The translations under genes and the position numbers were made by a program. The notes under the pieces were generated by a model. It was not told the DNA's origin. It saw only the letters and a list, made by a program, of their open reading frames with translations, and made no database searches. Below, piece by piece: positions 17,942 through 29,122 of a stretch of 64,000 bases of DNA (within the stretch, counting starts at the first letter, position 1; every line of letters begins with the position of its first letter). The DNA is from an uncultured Gammaproteobacteria bacterium (GTDB taxonomy: Bacteria; Pseudomonadota; Gammaproteobacteria; Pseudomonadales; Pseudohongiellaceae). The DNA is taken from the NCBI GenBank assembly GCA_937898685.1, contig CALEJT010000091.1, positions 1-64,000 of the forward strand, written 5' to 3'.

Positions 17942-18682
17942 TCAGCGCACGAGCAGAGGAATGGAATCGATGTTGTTCTCGGACAGCAGCGCGCGCGCGG
18001 CCTCGGCTGCCTGCCGCCCGTTGAAGGGCCCGACCTGTACGCGCTGCCAGGTGCGGCCAGCGACCACGCCGGGTACCACGTTGGCGTTCAGGTTGAGCAG
18101 AATGATTTTGGCGCGGCGGTTCTCGGCGTCCTGACGATCCTGGAAGGAACCGGCCTGCAGCAGATACTGGCGCGTGTCGCCAGCGGCGTTGCTGGCCACG
18201 GTCGCTGCGGGCGTGGTGGTTGCGGCAAGTGCCGGGGGCGGCGTTGCGGCGGCAGTGTTGTTCTGTGCAGCAGTCGTAGTCGCGGTTTCAGGCTTGGGTG
18301 CAGTCTGCTGTGCCGCGGCCTGCTGTTGCGCCTGACGTTGTTGCTGTGCCTGCTGCTGCGCGGGTGCAGCTGCCTGGGGTGCAGGCGCGGGGACGCTCGG
18401 CGTGCCGACTTCGACACGCGCGTTGGCGAGCTCGCGATAGAAACTGAAGACGGGCAGATCTTCTTCGGCCACCACCACCTGCTGCACCGGTGCTTCGCCG
18501 CTGCGGGCGCTGCCGAAGTTGGCGATGCCGACGTAACCGATGAACACACCGAAGAGGCCAGTGAGTACGCCCGCGATGAACCAGTTCCAGTGTGTGCTGG
18601 AGGGCGGTGGGGTTCGCGTGGCAGCGCGACGGCCACTGCGTGAACCGCTTCTGTCGCGATGTCTGGCGTAGTCCTGTGCCAT
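17942..18682 (-). CDS. SPOR-domain protein, FtsN-like
   Basis: A 246-aa bitopic inner-membrane protein: a basic cytoplasmic N-terminus (MAQDYARHRDRSGSRSGRR), one membrane helix (WNWFIAGVLTGLFGVFIGYVG, about 34-54), a long Ala/Gln/Pro/Thr-rich periplasmic linker and a C-terminal SPOR domain (about 170-246, YLLQAGSFQDRQDAE) that binds denuded septal glycan. The ATG at 18682 is chosen for the short basic N-terminus. Its position between priA and hslV is the usual place for ftsN. Low complexity prevents a firmer assignment. Confidence 0.85.
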   Translation of the reverse strand: MAQDYARHRDRSGSRSGRRAATRTPPPSSTHWNWFIAGVLTGLFGVFIGYVGIANFGSARSGEAPVQQVVVAEEDLPVFSFYRELANARVEVGTPSVPAPAPQAAAPAQQQAQQQRQAQQQAAAQQTAPKPETATTTAAQNNTAAATPPPALAATTTPAATVASNAAGDTRQYLLQAGSFQDRQDAENRRAKIILLNLNANVVPGVVAGRTWQRVQVGPFNGRQAAEAARALLSENNIDSIPLLVR

Positions 18683-18784
18683 GGTGGAACTCGAGTCGAA
18701 AAACTGGCGGCTATTATGGCGGATCGTGGCGGTCACTGACAGCGTCGCGGCACGATGTGGAATGTGCCATCGGCCGCAATTGCG

Positions 18785-20986
<2,202 letters not shown>

Positions 20987-21055
20987 GTGGGTGCGGGCTG
21001 TTGAGTGTGAGAACTGCGGGCAATAGTATAGGGCCTCTTTCAGAGTTACCCCGCC

Positions 21056-21367
21056 GTGACCTCAATGCAAACCGACAGTACCCCGCGCGTCCCCCCCGAA
21101 CTGCTTCAGCTGCGAGCCGACATCGACAAGATCGACGAGGAGATCCTCGATTCCCTGGCGCGTCGCTTCGAAGTGACGAAACAGGTGGGCCTGCTCAAGG
21201 CCGCCCACAACCTGGATTCGGTGGATCCGGTACGCGAGCAGGAGAAATTGGCGCGTCTGAAGCAATTGGCGGAGGAAAAGGGGCTCAATGGCACCTTCGT
21301 GCATCAGCTCTTCCAGTGCCTGTTCGACGAGGTGGTGCGCAACCACCGCGCTCTGCTGAAGTCTTGA
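21056..21367 (+). CDS. Chorismate mutase, AroQ type
   Basis: A 103-aa all-helical enzyme converting chorismate to prephenate for Phe/Tyr synthesis. Visible AroQ residues: LRADIDKIDEEILDSLARRF, K-x-x-GLLKAAH, PVREQEKLARL and the C-terminal FQCLFDEVVRNH. It is a stand-alone domain, not fused to prephenate dehydratase or dehydrogenase. A GTG at 21056 follows CCCCGCC; an in-frame ATG at 21065 is equally likely. No signal peptide, so it is cytoplasmic. Confidence 0.9.
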   Translation: MTSMQTDSTPRVPPELLQLRADIDKIDEEILDSLARRFEVTKQVGLLKAAHNLDSVDPVREQEKLARLKQLAEEKGLNGTFVHQLFQCLFDEVVRNHRALLKS

Positions 21368-21392
21368 TTTGACTCACTTTTTTGGCGCCGGC

Positions 21393-21420
21393 TTGCCAGG
21401 GGCGGGGCATCTGTTAGAAT
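21393..21420 (+). promoter_or_regulatory. rpmE promoter
   Basis: TTGCCA (21393-21398), a 16-bp spacer and TAGAAT (21415-21420) form a good sigma70 promoter with start near 21427. The leader of about 90 bases contains a perfect hairpin, CCGACTG-AAGTC-CAGTCGG (21474-21492). In E. coli bL31 represses its own mRNA through a leader stem-loop, so this hairpin may serve the same purpose (inference). Confidence 0.65.
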
Positions 21421-21519
21421 GCGCGCCCTTTCCGGCCTGATTCGGGGCGGATATTACCAACGAGGTCATGGTGCCGACTGAAGTCCAGTCGGAGAGCGAT
21501 GATCCGCATGAGGTTGACC

Positions 21520-21729
21520 ATGAAAGCCGACATCCATCCGAAATACGAAGACGTGACCGTCACCTGCGGTTGCGGCAACACCTTCAAAACCCGCTCCACG
21601 CTCGCGGAAGATCTGCGTATCGACGTGTGCTCCCAGTGCCACCCGTTCTTCACCGGCAAGCAGAAGATCGTGGACAGCGGCGGACGCGTAGACAAATTCA
21701 ACAAGCGCTTCGGTAACCGCAAGCTCTAA
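21520..21729 (+). CDS. rpmE: 50S ribosomal protein bL31, zinc-binding form
   Basis: A 69-aa ribosomal protein beginning [16 protein letters not shown]. Cys residues in TCGCGN and VCSQCHPF form the C+ zinc site, so this is the zinc-containing paralogue, not the zinc-free RpmE2. The ATG at 21520 is preceded by GAGG and starts the conserved N-terminus. It is monocistronic with its own promoter and a strong terminator at 21739-21769. Confidence 0.97.
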   Translation: MKADIHPKYEDVTVTCGCGNTFKTRSTLAEDLRIDVCSQCHPFFTGKQKIVDSGGRVDKFNKRFGNRKL

Positions 21730-21738
21730 GATTCGACC

Positions 21739-21769
21739 AACCGGCGGGACTTTCCCGCCGGTTTTGTTT
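21739..21769 (+). terminator. rpmE Rho-independent terminator
   Basis: AACCGGCGGGA and TCCCGCCGGTT form a perfect 11-bp stem with a 3-base loop, followed by TTGTTTC. It lies ten bases after the rpmE stop. Confidence 0.92.
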
Positions 21770-21918
21770 CTGCCCTTCGCTTTTCTTTTTCTTCCTTCTT
21801 TTTTTATCTCTTTTATCTCCATCTGCGCTGCGCAAACGCGCCGCTGCTGCGTGAGCGAAACACCCGCGCAACGCTACTCTGCTGGCACGTCACTGATACT
21901 TTTCAACGGATGAACGCA

Positions 21919-21951
21919 TGAGGGCTGCTCACTCGATGCGAGCAGCCCTCA
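21919..21951. repeat. Perfect 12-bp hairpin downstream of the PBP1A gene
   Basis: TGAGGGCTGCTC (21919-21930), a 9-base loop, and GAGCAGCCCTCA (21940-21951) form a perfect 12-bp stem about 40 bases beyond the PBP1A stop. Neither side has a U-tract, so it is not a standard terminator; it may protect the 3' end of the mRNA. The rest of 21770-21918 shows no gene, only a T-rich tract near 21775-21820. Confidence 0.7.
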
Positions 21952-21989
21952 GGAATGAATGATGGCGGAAACTTGGAGGCGACGCTCCG

Positions 21990-24473
21990 TCAGAAGATGC
22001 TTTCGACGGAGGAGCCGCTCGAAGATGGCGAGCGCGGATTGCTGGTGTTGCCGTAGGGCGGGACTTCTTCTTCCTTGAACACTTCGAAGATGGCGCCCGG
22101 TTCGCCCGGAGCGGCGCGCAGACCGGTACGCGGATTGATGCGCACGGTGACGAGGCCATCGGGCTGCGCCATGGCATTTTCGGGGCGGCCTTCGAGAGCC
22201 TGTTTCATGAAGTCGATCCAGATCGGCAGCGCCACGGTGGCGGCCTGTTCGTTGTCGCCGAGGTTGGCGGGCTGGTCGAAGCCGACATACACGGTGGAGA
22301 CGATGTCGCCGTTGAAGCCGGAGAACCACAGATCCTTGTTGTCGTTGGTGGTACCGGTCTTGCCCGCCAGGTCCTTGCGCGTGAAGTTGCGCGAAATCGC
22401 GCGGCCACTACCTTCGGTGGTCACGGCGCGCAGGATGGTGTTCATGATGTAGGCGGTGCGCTCGTCGACCACACGCGGCGCCGGCACGATGGCCTGTTCT
22501 TCGGTGTGCGAATGCAGTGCGTCTTCCATTGCGCTGGAACTGGCGGAGAGCGCTGCCACGTTCTGTGCGGCAACCGTCGTCTGCTCGTTCTGCGAGCCAC
22601 ATTCCGGGCAAACGGTCGGCGGAGTTGCCTTGTACACCTCACCGTCGTTGAAGTTGACGATGCGATCGATCACGTAGGGTTCGACCTTGTAGCCACCATT
22701 GGCCAGCACTGCGTAGCCGGTGGCGATTTCGATCGGCAGAACTGCATGGGAGCCGATCGCGACCGTCAGGTCGTTACGCGGAATCTCATCGGCCTTGAAG
22801 CCGAAGCGCGCGATGTAGGGAAGCACCACGTCCTGACCGAGCTGTTCGTAGAGGCGCAGCGATACCAGGTTCTTCGACTGCGTCAGCGCGTACTTCAGAC
22901 GGATCGGCCCCATGAACTCGCCGTCGAAGTTGGACGGACGATAGTCGGCGCGCGCCAGCGGGGCGTCGTTGATCAGCGTGGCGGCGGTGTAACCGTTCGC
23001 GAGTGCCGCGGTATAGAGGAAGGGTTTGAAGTTGGAGCCGGGCTGACGTTTGGCCTGCGTCACACGGTTGAAGGAGCCGGTGTTGAAGTCGTAGCCACCG
23101 ACGAGCGCGAGGATGGCGCCGTCACGTGGGCTGAGCGACACCAGACCACCGTTCGCAGCCGGCACCTGGCCGAGCATCCACTTGCCGGCATCGTCCTGCG
23201 TCACGCGGATGAGATCACCAACCTTCGCAACTTCGGAGGCGCTGCGCGGCGTGGAGCCCCAGGTGCTGGTGGTGATGAAGCGTTTGGCCCAGCGAATGCC
23301 GTCCCAGGTCAGCGTCAAGGTACTGCCATCGCTCATGAGCGCGGTGATGGTGTCGGTGCCGACTTCCGTCACGATTGCCGGATATTGGTCGGCGATGACG
23401 GGCGTGTTGTTGAGCGTTTCGAGCCACTTGTCGAGCGAGCCGTCGGCAGCAGGCGCGATGTTCGCTTCGGGGCCACGATAGCCGTGGTTGCGGTCGTAGT
23501 TTTCGAGACCGCGGTTGAGTGCGGCGTTGGCGGCCTGCTGCAGTTTGCTATCGATGGTGGTGTAGACCTCGAAGCCGTCGGTGAGCGCAAGCTCGCCATA
23601 GCGCTGCATCATTTCCAGTCGCACCATCTCTGCCACGTAAGGGGCATAGAGCTCGGGCTGACGACCGTAACGTTTGGCGGTTTCGGGTGCGGCGAGGGCG
23701 AGCGAATATTCCTCACGCGTGATCATCTTCTGATCGAGCATGCGGTTGAGCACGCGGCGACGCTCCGCCATCGCCCGTTCGGGCGAACGCAGCGGGTTGT
23801 AGGCGTTGGGCAGCGGCAGGATGCCGATCAGCGTGGCGACCTCGGGCAGGGTGAGCTCGTCGATCTCCTTGTTGTAGTACTGACGCGAGGCGGCAACGAT
23901 GCCGTAGGCCGACACACCGAAGAAGCTGCGATTGAGATAGAGCTCGAGGATCTCTTGCTTGGAGAGATCGCGTTCCATCTTCAGTGCCAGCAGGATTTCC
24001 TTGAACTTGCGCGAGTAGGGTGATTCGCCTTCGAAGAAGAAGTTCTTGGCCACCTGCATCGTGATGGTCGAACCACCACCCCAGTCGTTACCGGTGAGTA
24101 CGCCGGCCACCATGCGCATGAGGCCGTAGGTATCGACGCCCTCGTGCTGATAGAAGCGTTTGTCCTCGCTGGATATCAGAGCGTTGACTATGATGGGAGG
24201 GATTTGATCGTACTTGATCGGATTGCTGCGACGGCTGCCGAACTCGGCGAGCAGTCGGTTGTCCGCAGTGAAGATGCGCAGCGGGTTTTCGAGACGGATG
24301 TTGGTGTACGCCTCACGCCCCGGCAGCTTCGGCGACAGGTACAGGTAGGCGCTCGTCATGATCATGACCATCCCGGCCAGGCCGGCAATGGCCCAGCAGC
24401 CGAGAAAGCGGGTGAGGCGCCACACCAATTTCACTGTCGTTGTACCGGAATCCGAGTCAGAAGTGGGGCGCAT
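21990..24473 (-). CDS. Penicillin-binding protein 1A
   Basis: An 827-aa bifunctional peptidoglycan synthase. From the ATG at 24473 (MRPTSDS): a membrane anchor at about 20-42, a glycosyltransferase domain with the catalytic EDKRFYQHEGVD and GGSTITMQ motifs, an OB-type insert, and a transpeptidase domain with the nucleophile in GSNFK, SKN and KTGTTND. The C-terminus is disordered and Ser/Pro-rich. It is divergent from pilM, as ponA is in Pseudomonas. Confidence 0.96.
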   Translation of the reverse strand: MRPTSDSDSGTTTVKLVWRLTRFLGCWAIAGLAGMVMIMTSAYLYLSPKLPGREAYTNIRLENPLRIFTADNRLLAEFGSRRSNPIKYDQIPPIIVNALISSEDKRFYQHEGVDTYGLMRMVAGVLTGNDWGGGSTITMQVAKNFFFEGESPYSRKFKEILLALKMERDLSKQEILELYLNRSFFGVSAYGIVAASRQYYNKEIDELTLPEVATLIGILPLPNAYNPLRSPERAMAERRRVLNRMLDQKMITREEYSLALAAPETAKRYGRQPELYAPYVAEMVRLEMMQRYGELALTDGFEVYTTIDSKLQQAANAALNRGLENYDRNHGYRGPEANIAPAADGSLDKWLETLNNTPVIADQYPAIVTEVGTDTITALMSDGSTLTLTWDGIRWAKRFITTSTWGSTPRSASEVAKVGDLIRVTQDDAGKWMLGQVPAANGGLVSLSPRDGAILALVGGYDFNTGSFNRVTQAKRQPGSNFKPFLYTAALANGYTAATLINDAPLARADYRPSNFDGEFMGPIRLKYALTQSKNLVSLRLYEQLGQDVVLPYIARFGFKADEIPRNDLTVAIGSHAVLPIEIATGYAVLANGGYKVEPYVIDRIVNFNDGEVYKATPPTVCPECGSQNEQTTVAAQNVAALSASSSAMEDALHSHTEEQAIVPAPRVVDERTAYIMNTILRAVTTEGSGRAISRNFTRKDLAGKTGTTNDNKDLWFSGFNGDIVSTVYVGFDQPANLGDNEQAATVALPIWIDFMKQALEGRPENAMAQPDGLVTVRINPRTGLRAAPGEPGAIFEVFKEEEVPPYGNTSNPRSPSSSGSSVESIF

Positions 24474-24636
24474 TTTACCCGTATCGGACAGGGCAAGGCC
24501 ATGGAGTATTTTGTGGTCCGTCACAAAACCGTTGCGCCCACCAGGTGTGCTCGCGCATTGCGGCAGGACGCCGATGCGCCGAGCGCTGAATTGAGTGCTG
24601 GCTTGGCGCCAGCATCGAGTGAATCAGGGATGAGTG

Positions 24637-25614
24637 ATGTGGGGCTTTTCACGGAGGAAAAGCACTGCGCTCGGCATCGATATCGGCTGTAGTGCAGTGA
24701 AGGTCGTGCAGGTGCGTGGCGATGCGCGTACTTGCAGCATCACAGCGTGTGGCTGGCGCCCCTTGCCTCCTGGCGCAGTAAGGGAAAAACGTATCGTCGA
24801 TGTCGGCGTGGTGGCAGCGGTGCTGCGCGAGTTGTGCGTCGACTTGCACTGTCGAGGTGCGCGAGCCGTGACCGCAGTGCCCAGCAGTGCGGTAATCACG
24901 CGGCAATTGCAATTTCCCGGTACCTTCAATGATGCAGAGCTCGAGCTGCAGGTGTGGCTCGAAGCCGAGCGGCAACTTCCGCATGCAGCAGAAGAACTCG
25001 CGCTCGACTTCGTGAGTTCGGCCACTGCCGACGGCAATACGGGCGTCATTGTGGCGGCTTGTCGCAAGGAGCAGATGGAGACGCGCTGTGCAGTGCTCGC
25101 TCGAGCGGGAATTGCTGCCATCGTGGTAGAGCCTGAAACGCAAGCGGTGGAGCGCATCTTTGCGCTATCGGGTGAAGTCGCCGGTCTGCATGCGCTCGCC
25201 GACATTGGCGTCACTTCACTCACGCTCTATGTCCTGCGCGATGGTGTGCTGATTCATGAGCGGGAGCATGTGCTGGCTGAGCGCTTGCCCTTGAATGGAT
25301 CTGATGCCGAAATGTCGGCAGTTCAGGAACGGTCGTTAGAAGAGCTCATCGCTCCCCTGCTGCGCGCCCTGCAGCTCTTCCATTCTTCCGGTTCTCCTCA
25401 ACGCATCGCGCGGCTCGTACTGGCTGGTCGTGGCGCCCTGCTTCCGAATCTTCCCCAGGCGCTCGAGCACCGAACGGGAATACCAACTGCGGCGGCCCAA
25501 ACCTTTGCCGCGTTGCGGTTCTGCAGGCAGTTTGATGCTGCAGAACTCGAACGTACTGCGCCGTTGTTTGTGCTTGCGCTTGCTCTTGCATTGCGAGGAC
25601 TGCGCGATGACTGA
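24637..25614 (+). CDS. pilM: Type IV pilus actin-like ATPase PilM
   Basis: A 325-aa cytoplasmic actin-fold protein of the pilus alignment complex. The N-terminus ALGIDIGCSAVKVVQV is the family phosphate-1 motif; QLQFPGTFNDAELELQVWLEAERQLPHAAEEL and a C-terminal VLAGRGALLPNL follow. It binds the N-terminal motif of PilN. The ATG at 24637 is preferred to the adjacent GTG. It overlaps pilN by eight bases. Slightly shorter than the usual 354. Confidence 0.9.
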   Translation: MWGFSRRKSTALGIDIGCSAVKVVQVRGDARTCSITACGWRPLPPGAVREKRIVDVGVVAAVLRELCVDLHCRGARAVTAVPSSAVITRQLQFPGTFNDAELELQVWLEAERQLPHAAEELALDFVSSATADGNTGVIVAACRKEQMETRCAVLARAGIAAIVVEPETQAVERIFALSGEVAGLHALADIGVTSLTLYVLRDGVLIHEREHVLAERLPLNGSDAEMSAVQERSLEELIAPLLRALQLFHSSGSPQRIARLVLAGRGALLPNLPQALEHRTGIPTAAAQTFAALRFCRQFDAAELERTAPLFVLALALALRGLRDD

Positions 25615-26146
25615 GTTCAATTTCTTGCCATGGCGTGAGCGCAAACGCGTACGCGAGCGTAGACGTTTCGTGCAGCGGCTGGTTGCGGCGGCTCTCGCGG
25701 CAGCACTGCTGCACGGTGTGTTGTCCCTGCATCTCGTATCCGCAACACGTAGCGCATCTCGGCAGCAGGCCGCGTTGAAAACACAACTCATGGCGCTCGA
25801 TGCACCGCTGGCGCAATTGCGTGAACTACGAGAGCGCAGGGAGGAGCTGGAGCAACGCACGGAGCTTCATCTTGCGCTGGAAAGTCAGCGACACGGACTG
25901 GTGGAAGTGCTGGAGCGATTGGCGGCACTGGCCCCGGAAAGTACGCACTTCACCAGTGTTGGACGAGAGGGGAATCGATGGCGTCTGCAGGGCAGGGCGA
26001 GCGGCTCCTCTCTCAGCCAATTGTTGCGAGCTCTGGAAGTCGCTCCGAATTTCGGTGTGCCGGAGTTGTCGGAGATCGGTGCGCCCGGCGTAGGAGATGG
26101 ATCCTTCGTTGTGCTCATTCCGATGACGGAGGACCAGGTTCCATGA
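25607..26146 (+). CDS. pilN: Type IV pilus alignment protein PilN
   Basis: A 179-aa bitopic inner-membrane protein. The first residues MTEFNFLPWRERKRVRERRR contain the PilM-binding motif (NFLPWRE), followed by one membrane helix (about 24-43) and a periplasmic coiled coil (LRELRERREELEQRT) and a ferredoxin-like domain. The ATG lies inside the pilM end; the stop overlaps the next start as ATGA. It pairs with PilO as a heterodimer. Confidence 0.92.
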   Translation: MTEFNFLPWRERKRVRERRRFVQRLVAAALAAALLHGVLSLHLVSATRSASRQQAALKTQLMALDAPLAQLRELRERREELEQRTELHLALESQRHGLVEVLERLAALAPESTHFTSVGREGNRWRLQGRASGSSLSQLLRALEVAPNFGVPELSEIGAPGVGDGSFVVLIPMTEDQVP

Positions 26147-27126
26147 GAGTGCCACGCTGGTATCAGGAGTTGCGCGACTTCGATTGGAATGAACTGGTCG
26201 AACTCGACACCTTCGATGTCTGGCCTACGTCCGTGAAGAACGTGCTCGTGGCACTGTTCTTCAGCGTTTGCCTGTTTGCGGGCTATGTGCTTTTGGTTCG
26301 TGGCTTGATGGCCGCTGCCGAAAACGCAGAAGCGCTCGCGACTGAGCTAGGGCATGAACTTCAAACGCAACAGTCTGAGTTGCTTGCGGTGAATCGGGAA
26401 CGGCAAATGCTTGCGAATTTGCAAAGCAAGGTGGCCGAGCAAGCGGGGCAATTGCTTACGCGCGCCGGTGTGCCTGCTCTTCTTGATCTATTGACAGAGT
26501 CAGCAGCAGCGAATGGCCTGCAGATCGACGAGCTCGAGTTGGAGAGCGAAGTGGAACAAGCATTCCTGGTGCGACTCCCGATGCGACTCGTGGCGCGAGG
26601 GGCTTACCGCAGTGTCGTGACTTTCTGGCAGGAGCTGGCTGCATATCCCCTGCTGGTGGTACCGCTGGACTTTCAACTCAGCTCTTCGGAGCAGGACGAC
26701 GAACTGCGTCTCGAGCTGAAGCTCGAGGCTTATCGCGCAACAGGTGCATTCAGCGAAGCGGGCGCGCTTGCTTGGCAGCGTCCAACGCTACATGCCGCAC
26801 CGCCAACCCGGAATCCCTTCGCTACGCGTTCCAACGGAAGTCCTGCCAAAGATGACGAGCATCGACGCAGGTTGGAAGCGCTCGAGCACTTCGATCTTTC
26901 CGAGCTGACACTGTGTGGAACCTTGGCGCGTGGCGGACAGCGGTGGGCGCTGGTGCGTGACCCGACGGGACTCATCACCCGCGTCGGCATCGGCGCTCGC
27001 ATGGGGCGCAACGAAGGTCGTGTCGTCGCCATCAGTCGCGAACACATCGAGCTGATCGAACGCAGGGTGGAGGAAGGTGAGTGGAGAGAACGGCGCAGTG
27101 TGCTGCGCTTGGCCAGGCCAGACTGA
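26143..27126 (+). CDS. PilO-PilP fusion, type IV pilus alignment protein
   Basis: A single 327-aa reading frame carrying two proteins usually encoded separately. Residues 1 to about 230 are PilO-like: short cytoplasmic tail, membrane helix (about 40-60, VLVALFFSVCLFAGYVLLVRG), coiled coil and ferredoxin-like domain. After a linker, residues about 245-327 resemble PilP: a RNPF motif, HFDLSELTLCGTLARGG, WALVRDPTGLITRVGIGARMG and VVAISREHIELIE. The separate PilP signal peptide and lipobox are absent, so the PilP part is tethered by the PilO helix. No stop or frame shift intervenes. Confidence 0.87.
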   Translation: MRVPRWYQELRDFDWNELVELDTFDVWPTSVKNVLVALFFSVCLFAGYVLLVRGLMAAAENAEALATELGHELQTQQSELLAVNRERQMLANLQSKVAEQAGQLLTRAGVPALLDLLTESAAANGLQIDELELESEVEQAFLVRLPMRLVARGAYRSVVTFWQELAAYPLLVVPLDFQLSSSEQDDELRLELKLEAYRATGAFSEAGALAWQRPTLHAAPPTRNPFATRSNGSPAKDDEHRRRLEALEHFDLSELTLCGTLARGGQRWALVRDPTGLITRVGIGARMGRNEGRVVAISREHIELIERRVEEGEWRERRSVLRLARPD

Positions 27127-27141
27127 ATCAGGAGCTCAAGG

Positions 27142-28461
27142 ATGGAGCGAGGAAGCAAGTGGTGGGCAGTGAGTGTACTGTGGCTTTGCAGCATGAGGCT
27201 GTGCGCGCAGGAAGCGGCGCAGGACACGGGTGGCATTACCCTGGATTTTCAGGACATCGACATTCGTGCCGCACTCCAGATTCTCGCCGACTTCAATGAT
27301 TTCAGTTTGGTGGTGGGCGACAGCGTCACGGGTCAGCTCACTCTTCGTCTCGACAACGTGCCATGGGAGCAGGCGCTCGACCTGGTGCTTGCGCCGCGCG
27401 GTCTGGGAAAGCGCCAGATCGGCCCGGTGCTCTATGTCGCACCCGCCGAAGAGTTGGCGCAGGCGGAGCTGACGGCGCTCGAACTCGAGGAGCGCCGCAA
27501 GGCCTTGGCGCCGCTCGTCACCGAATACATCGAACTCAACTACGCCGTGGCTTCCGAGCTATTGCCGCTCTTGCGTGGTGAAGGAGAGCTGGGAGGCATT
27601 CTCACCGAACGCGGCAGCGCGGCAGTCGATCAACGCACCAACACACTGATCGTGCAGGACGTGCAGGTGGTGCTGGATGAAATTCGAGCACTGCTGGCAC
27701 ACCTCGACGTGCCGGTGCGGCAGGTCCTGATCGAGGCACGCATCGTCAACGCCTCGACCTCGTTCAGTCGTGCTCTCGGTATTCGCTGGGGTGGCGTGCA
27801 GACCTTCCCTTCAGCCGGTGATGACTTCGTCCTGTCCGGCAGTCTCGATGCGGTAAGTGGCAGGGCACCAACGCCAACAGAGGCGCTGGTGGTGGATCTC
27901 GGTGTGGACAAGCCTGCTGCGTCCTTTGCGCTCGGCTATGCCGGTAACAGTGGTCTGCTGCAGTTGGAGCTCTCTGCTTTGGAGGCGAGTGGTCAGGGGG
28001 AAGTGATCGCGCAGCCGAAGGTCACGACGCAGGACCAACAAGCCGCGCGCATCGAATCGGGTGTGCAGATTCCCTATCAGGCGCAGGCTGGCGGCACGGC
28101 GGGAGGCTCCACCACCGAGTTCGTCACGGCGGCCTTGTCGCTGCAGGTCATTCCGCAGATCACCCCTGATGGCCGCATCATCATGTTGCTCGACGTGCAT
28201 CAGGATTCGGTGGTACCGGGTTCGGGAACCGTGCCCGCCATCGCCACCAACTCGGTATCGACGCGAGTGCTCGTCAATGATGGGGATACCGTGGTCCTGG
28301 GTGGCGTGTTCCGTGAAGAGGAAACCACCACGGTGCTCAAGACGCCGGTGCTCGCAGAACTGCCCTACCTGGGTTCACTCTTTCGTCGCACCGAGCGCGG
28401 TCGTACCAAGACGGAGCTCTTGATCTTCATCACACCGACCATCCTGCGCGAGGCGCCTTAG
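27142..28461 (+). CDS. pilQ: Type IV pilus secretin PilQ, short form
   Basis: A 439-aa outer-membrane secretin. Signal peptide about 1-22; an N0/STN-type domain (DFQDIDIRAALQILADFNDF) at about 30-105; one N1 domain (about 120-190, YIELNYAVASELLPLL and VDQRTNTLIVQD); and a complete secretin core (about 190-437, PVRQVLIEARIV, VLVNDGDTVVLGG, TELLIFITPTIL). Typical gammaproteobacterial PilQ is about 700 residues with N-terminal AMIN domains that bind peptidoglycan; none is present. SD AGGAG precedes the ATG at 27142. Confidence 0.92.
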   Translation: MERGSKWWAVSVLWLCSMRLCAQEAAQDTGGITLDFQDIDIRAALQILADFNDFSLVVGDSVTGQLTLRLDNVPWEQALDLVLAPRGLGKRQIGPVLYVAPAEELAQAELTALELEERRKALAPLVTEYIELNYAVASELLPLLRGEGELGGILTERGSAAVDQRTNTLIVQDVQVVLDEIRALLAHLDVPVRQVLIEARIVNASTSFSRALGIRWGGVQTFPSAGDDFVLSGSLDAVSGRAPTPTEALVVDLGVDKPAASFALGYAGNSGLLQLELSALEASGQGEVIAQPKVTTQDQQAARIESGVQIPYQAQAGGTAGGSTTEFVTAALSLQVIPQITPDGRIIMLLDVHQDSVVPGSGTVPAIATNSVSTRVLVNDGDTVVLGGVFREEETTTVLKTPVLAELPYLGSLFRRTERGRTKTELLIFITPTILREAP

Positions 28462-28557
28462 TGCTAACGCGTGTCGCAGTTCTCGCGTGCCCTCACGAGA
28501 TCGGGTCTAATAGCGCCCCGCCGCACCGGCTCTACTACTACGCAAGGCCCGAACCGA

Positions 28558-29094
28558 ATGCTGCCAGCTTCGACCAACAACATTTTTCTGATCGGCCCCA
28601 TGGGCGCCGGCAAGACCACCATCGGACGACTGCTTGCCGAGCAGTTGGGGCGCACCTTTCATGATTCGGATCAGGTCATCGAGGAGCGCGCAGGCGCCGA
28701 CATCTCGTGGATCTTCGATAAGGAAGGCGAGCCGGGTTTCCGTAAGCGCGAAGCCAACGTGATCGCGGATCTCACCAGTCTCGACAACATCGTCCTCGCC
28801 ACGGGTGGGGGTGCCATCCTGGCCGAACAGAATCGTCGTGCACTGCATGAAAGAGGCGTGGTGGTCTATCTGATGGCGACGGTGGCGCAACAGCTCGAAC
28901 GCACCAAGCGTGATTCGAAGCGTCCGCTGCTGCGGACGGATGATCCGAAGGCGCGGCTGACGGCGTTGATGGAAATCCGCGAGCCGCTCTACCGCGAGAT
29001 CGCCGACATCAGCATCATGACCAGTCGCCGCAGTCCACGCGCGGTGGCGGCAGAAATCCTTAAAATGCTGCGCAATGGTGGTGTCCAGGTCTGA
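28558..29094 (+). CDS. aroK: Shikimate kinase
   Basis: A 178-aa cytoplasmic kinase phosphorylating shikimate at the 3-OH. Walker [16 protein letters not shown], the shikimate-binding [11 protein letters not shown] and FRKREA, the GGG loop ATGGGA and the lid arginine region RPLLR are present. The ATG at 28558 (MLPASTNN) starts the family N-terminus. It follows pilQ by about 100 bases and precedes aroB, the conserved gammaproteobacterial order. Confidence 0.96.
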   Translation: MLPASTNNIFLIGPMGAGKTTIGRLLAEQLGRTFHDSDQVIEERAGADISWIFDKEGEPGFRKREANVIADLTSLDNIVLATGGGAILAEQNRRALHERGVVVYLMATVAQQLERTKRDSKRPLLRTDDPKARLTALMEIREPLYREIADISIMTSRRSPRAVAAEILKMLRNGGVQV

Positions 29095-29122
29095 CGCAGC
29101 ACGAGAAAGTATTGGAGATCGC

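Noticed and set aside
26143..27126. The PilO-PilP fusion as a sequencing frameshift artefact
   Set aside because: A frameshift would need a compensating change; here the frame stays open and both halves keep family motifs in the same frame, with a normal linker. A lost stop codon in an assembly cannot be fully excluded.
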